The position numbers and the translations under genes were made by a program. Below, piece by piece: positions 60,438 through 64,000 of a DNA stretch of 64,000 bases. Numbering within the stretch: position 1 is the stretch's first letter; every line of letters starts with the position of its first letter. This stretch comes from Eudorina sp. 2006-703-Eu-15 (Eukaryota > Chlorophyta > Chlorophyceae > Chlamydomonadales > Volvocaceae): assembly GCA_003117195.1 (NCBI GenBank), contig BDSI01000026.1, positions 1 through 64,000 of the forward strand. The letters run 5' to 3'. Under the pieces are notes generated by a model, which did no database searches, was not told the DNA's origin, and saw nothing but the letters and a program-made list of their open reading frames with translations.

Positions 60438-62382
60438 TCCGGCATCGCCGTCCGGCGGCATCGGGAGCGGCCAGACGCGGGATTCCCTGGTGCTGCAGCG
60501 CCGTCACGTCAACGCTATAGAGCTACTCCGAAGGCTCCAGGTGTGTGTGCGGGTGTGTTGTCCACCCCCCCCAAATCAGTTGTCAACATACTTCACTTTC
60601 CTTACCTGCTGATTACCTGCTGAGAAGGAGCGCGCCCAAGCACCGCGCAATGGGACAAGGATACGTGTGCAGGTGTGCTACGCTTCCTCCCCACACGCCG
60701 CTATGCAAGGCAATGGCATCGTGCTGATCTGTGCCAGCCGCAAGCGTCATTAGCTCATTACCGTCTGTATTTCTTCACCTGCTGTACTCTGTTGGATTCG
60801 CCTGTTGATGCACCTCGTGGAGCCCACAGGAGCTCATTTTGCTGTTCGGTCGGGAGACAGCCTACGTTGCCGTGCAGCGCCACCCGCCTCTGCTGGAGCG
60901 CGACCCGAGGGACCTGGCGTCCCGCGCGGCGCAGTTGCTGGCGGCCGTGGACCCACGGGTCGGTGGAGCAGCTGCGGCCATGGGAGGACTGGGCGCGGCG
61001 GCGGCACGGGGCGCAGCGTGCGCGCGGCCCCTGGCACATGTATTGGAAGACGCTCCTGAGGCTCTGGATCTGGATCTCGGGGAGGTGCGGGGGCGGCTGC
61101 GGGAGCTTTCGACGGCCCTGGACTGGAGCGGCGAGCAGGTGTGTCACCGGCCTTACCGTAATTGGGCATGATCAGATCTCGGAGGTCAAACGCTCGCTAC
61201 TTGTCCTGATCACGGTGAAAGATGCCTGAGTTCCGGTGTCTTCGGAGCGCCTCTTCTGGCCCGAGGAAGGCGCGGGACCGTCGCTCCCCATTGCATGTAC
61301 GGTATGCCGTATGTGTAAACTCGTGCGGCAGGAGGCGTGGGGCCGGCAGGAGGCGTGGGGCCGTAGAGCGGCTTTGGGCGTTTCGAGGATGACCGCGGGG
61401 CCAGGTGCGGGGTTGGAAAGAAAAACCAAACCCAGGTGCGGGGGTCTTGACGGGGGAACGCTGTGGTCCGCGGATATGTGGGGCGGCGTGAACAGACTGA
61501 CTCCACGACATGGTAATGAATACGGCGGGATGGTCAGAAACCAGTAACGGCTCCCTTCGCCATGCTGCCACCTTCGCTTGCGCGCCGCCCCAGGTCGCGC
61601 AGCTTGTCCTCCACGACCCACGAGTCATCTTGCGGGACCCGGTCGCGTGCAGAGAGAACGTGGCGCGGCTGCGGCTTTACTCGCTCCGCCGGCCTGCGAC
61701 CTGGGCGCGGGAGCTGCCGATGATGCTTGGATCCGGGGCGGCCCCGGCCGCGGCCCCGTCAACCACCGTCCCGGCGGCCACCGCCGCGGCGGCCGCCGCA
61801 TCTGCGACGGGTCTCCAATCCAATCACTACCAGGCTTATGCCGCGGCTGCGATTCCACGCACCAAGTCCCCGCGCGACAGGCGCGGAGGAGAGGCGGCAG
61901 CGGACGGTGCTACAGTGGTCAGCGCATCGTGCGCGCCCGGGTTTGGGTTCGGATCCGGGCGAGAGTTGGACGCGGAGCTTCTGTCCCTGGTGGCCAGGAT
62001 CCTGTCGGCTCCGGAGGAGGTCATAGACCGATTCGAGTACCTGGTCATCACGGGCGAGCGCGGGGAGGCGACTATACGGGAGCTTGTGTACGAGTCCCGT
62101 GTGAAGTTTGTGCGGCAGTGTCCGCGATACAGTCGATGGTGGGCTGAAGCAGTGGCACGTCAGCGTGGCGAGGGCGGCGGGGCGTTCGGACTGGGCTCGG
62201 GTCTGGAGCGTGGGTGCGCTGAGGAGGTGGTAGATGGCGAGATGGAGGGGGCAGATGGGCAGGGCCTGAGGCAAGGCTTGCGCGGTGCTGGAGGGACATG
62301 GGATGCAGATGCCGGGGACGGTTGGGCTGAGGGTGACGACGGGGCGGAGCGCATTCTGGGACCGGACGCGGAGGCATTTTAA
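59311..62382 (+). CDS. mTERF-family organelle nucleic-acid-binding protein
   Basis: Four in-phase exons (59311-59628, 59761-60540, 60830-61138, 61594-62382) give about 731 aa. The intron 59629-59760 is entirely open, but the splice restores EEVMK/GRLPCDANLL. A basic, acid-poor N-terminus suggests an organelle transit peptide. Helical-repeat motifs typical of mTERF occur: LRQLLSASPHTLLAHDPQLL, YVAVQRHPPLLERDP, VAQLVLHDPRVILRDP, and near the end APEEVIDRFEYLV. Each has the Pro-x-x-(L)-x-x-x-P/D spacing of mTERF repeats. These proteins bind organelle DNA or RNA and act in transcription termination, splicing or ribosome biogenesis. Oddities are a long Ala/Pro/Gln-rich insertion with an 11-Gln run (about 60400-60435), an Ala-rich insert near 61740-61810 and an acidic Gly-rich tail. 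The ATG at 59311 is the first in frame. Confidence 0.8.
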
Positions 62383-62544
62383 GGTTTTGTCCTAAAACCT
62401 ATAAAATTATTGAGGAGAGCTGCAGAACGTGTCTTACGGCAACGGCCTTAGGTCTGATCAGCTAAAATTCTTTGCAAGAGTTTGTGCCTGGTGATTTTGG
62501 CGCTGTCATCGGTTTCTCAGATGTGTGGATTTTCAATGGCCGCC

Positions 62545-62549
62545 TGTAA
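62545..62549 (+). terminator. TGTAA polyadenylation motif, mTERF gene
   Basis: TGTAA lies 163 bp after the stop codon in an AT-rich 3' region. The rest of 62383-63268 is AT-rich and holds no recognised exon. Confidence 0.5.
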
Positions 62550-63268
62550 CCCTATCCTGTGATGATCTCAGATTTCCTTTGTATTTGATATCAGGAACTG
62601 ACTGAGCGGCGCCACACAGTAGGTCATTTGAACATTTCCTAAGTTGCAGCGGCTGATGGATGGACACCATATAATAAACATAATTTAATTGTATTATCCA
62701 ATCCATCGGTAAGTCCAGCAACACGATTTCAGCTCTGCCCCGTACGCCCCACCGAAGTTGACTTTCATTTACGAATTACATGTTTAAGATTACATAAAAA
62801 TAATCGTAAATTATATCCTACCTTCCTGGTGCTTAGAAGAGCTTTAGCTCAATCAGCACATCGGTTTCGGTGCCGCACGGGCCCGTACATTGTTGCATGT
62901 CATAAGAAAGGAAGGGGCCTTTGCCATCTAACTAGCTTTCCTGATCCCATTTGATATCATCCTGCTAAATCTGTCACATTTCGTGCAAAACTGCCATCCA
63001 CGGTGCAGTGACATTAGCGATAGCGGCGCCAGAACTCGTCTGGTCCTGCGTCAACTCTAACACAATGACCGGGGTATGTCGCCGTGTCGCACAATGGCCA
63101 ATCGTGTGCTCGAAGGCGTGGCGGTGATGTCGTCCTGCACTGGAGACGAACATGTCTCTCCTATCTTATTTTCGAAGCCACATCAGTCTCCCTGTCTCTA
63201 TCATTCATCATATTGTGCTTATTCTACATATGCATTTTCATTATGCTTACATCGAGGCTTTCCTGTAG

Positions 63269-63652
63269 GCTCGAGCACGCTCGACTCGGAAGACAAAGCC
63301 TTGCTGCCAGGCCTGTGCACGGGCAGGGTGCTGCAACTGCTGCCCAAACTGGTGCCACATCTGCAACGTCCCAAAGTGCCGGGTTCACCGACCCAGCAAG
63401 TGGACGGACGACGCGGTAGGTGATGAGCGCACACACCCTTACAAACACATGTACGCATCCACACACTCATGCAAGACAAAACACACACGCACGCTTCCAC
63501 TTGAGTGATTCCAGGCGTTATGGCTTCCGTAGGCATGTCATCATCGCCACCTCATACTGTGCACCCGATTCTGGCCTGCCCCGCGCAGCTTAACACGCAA
63601 TACCACCGGGACTACCCGCCCAAGCAGTCCGATGTGGTCGTACGAGTGCCGG
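63269..63652 (+). CDS. Two exons of an unfinished gene, possibly SAXO-like
   Basis: Exon 63269-63415 (acceptor ctgtag, donor gtaggt) and exon 63516-63652 (acceptor attccag, donor gtaagg) look real. The second encodes VMASVGMSSSPPHTV, then NTQYHRDYPPKQSDVVVRVP. In the phase that joins them, the first reads DSEDKALLPGLCTG and so on. In another open phase it reads a strongly Cys-rich peptide with CCQAC, CCNCC, CHIC and CRVH. All five Lys codons in the Cys frame are AAG, as volvocine genes prefer; the other frame uses AAA three times. A Cys-rich start followed by QYxxDYPPK recalls SAXO/STOP microtubule-stabilising proteins, but this is only a suggestion. The gene start and the rest of the gene are not seen. 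Confidence 0.35.
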
Positions 63653-64000
63653 GTAAGGGAGGAGCTGTTCATGCCCGGGCGCGGTTCTCCTTCAGCCACG
63701 CGGCGAAGCCATCATGGCCATGCAACATTGTTCCCACACAGCAGTGTCACACAACTAGTTCCACGCAAGGGGTGCTTCTTTAATGTCTCTCAGACCCGAA
63801 ATGGTGTGTTTGCTGTTGGAAGGCTGGCATCCTTGTTTCATGTAATCACCACCGTACCATGCCCTATCCCCCATCCCTGCCGCTCCGGATAATAACCAGC
63901 CTGCTGCATCGCGCGCTGCGTACCCCCCCCCCCCCTGCAGCCCACGGGCCTCTTACCTCCATGCCATTCAACGGCACCACAACCCAGCGCTCCGACTACA
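63653..64000. other. Window end, probably intronic
   Basis: No exon could be supported. A 14-base C homopolymer lies near 63927-63940. Confidence 0.4.

Overview
This window looks like nuclear DNA of a volvocine green alga (Chlamydomonas/Volvox type). It is GC-rich, and its genes are split by many short GT-AG introns with GC-rich third codon positions. TGTAA polyadenylation motifs lie downstream of several stops. The gene content fits: a DIP13/SSNA1 basal-body protein, a bacterial-type mitochondrial uL11, a 3-ketoacyl-CoA synthase, an mTERF protein and a luminal glycosyltransferase. I built the gene models by hand by joining exons whose reading frames and splice phases agree. The complete models all come out as whole numbers of codons.

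Layout. 1-5772 is the right-hand part of a repeated element. It holds a minus-strand gene with a coiled coil and a GCR1_C-like domain, a large array of related tandem repeats, and a second minus-strand ORF. A near-identical second copy lies at 21154-26925 in the same orientation; I found only eight single-base G/C differences. Its left part probably extends to about 19430. Between the copies lie a plus-strand RlmL-like RNA methyltransferase (6240-10903, 5' end not found), a minus-strand uL11m gene (12227-13109) and a plus-strand 3-ketoacyl-CoA synthase (13572-17433). The last two are divergent and share a 0.46 kb promoter region.

Downstream of the second copy are a MATE-family transporter (27231-33891, 13 exons, 500 aa) and a secreted/Golgi nucleotide-diphospho-sugar transferase-like protein (35899-45163, 20 exons, 730 aa). 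Next is DIP13/SSNA1 on the minus strand (47161-48284, 111 aa). A large membrane protein follows (49135-56414, at least 1115 aa); its middle resembles the region after the SBP domain in long plant SPL proteins. An mTERF-family organelle protein (59311-62382, about 731 aa) comes next, and then the start of another gene whose reading frame is ambiguous (63269-63652).

The genes form no operon or pathway; they are independent eukaryotic loci arranged as convergent and divergent neighbours. The most unusual parts are the duplicated element with its nested repeat arrays and GCR1_C-like gene, the SPL-like membrane protein with no visible SBP domain, a long hairpin at 34694-34745, and the Cys-rich candidate exon near the right edge. 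I saw no CRISPR, no rRNA and no convincing tRNA.
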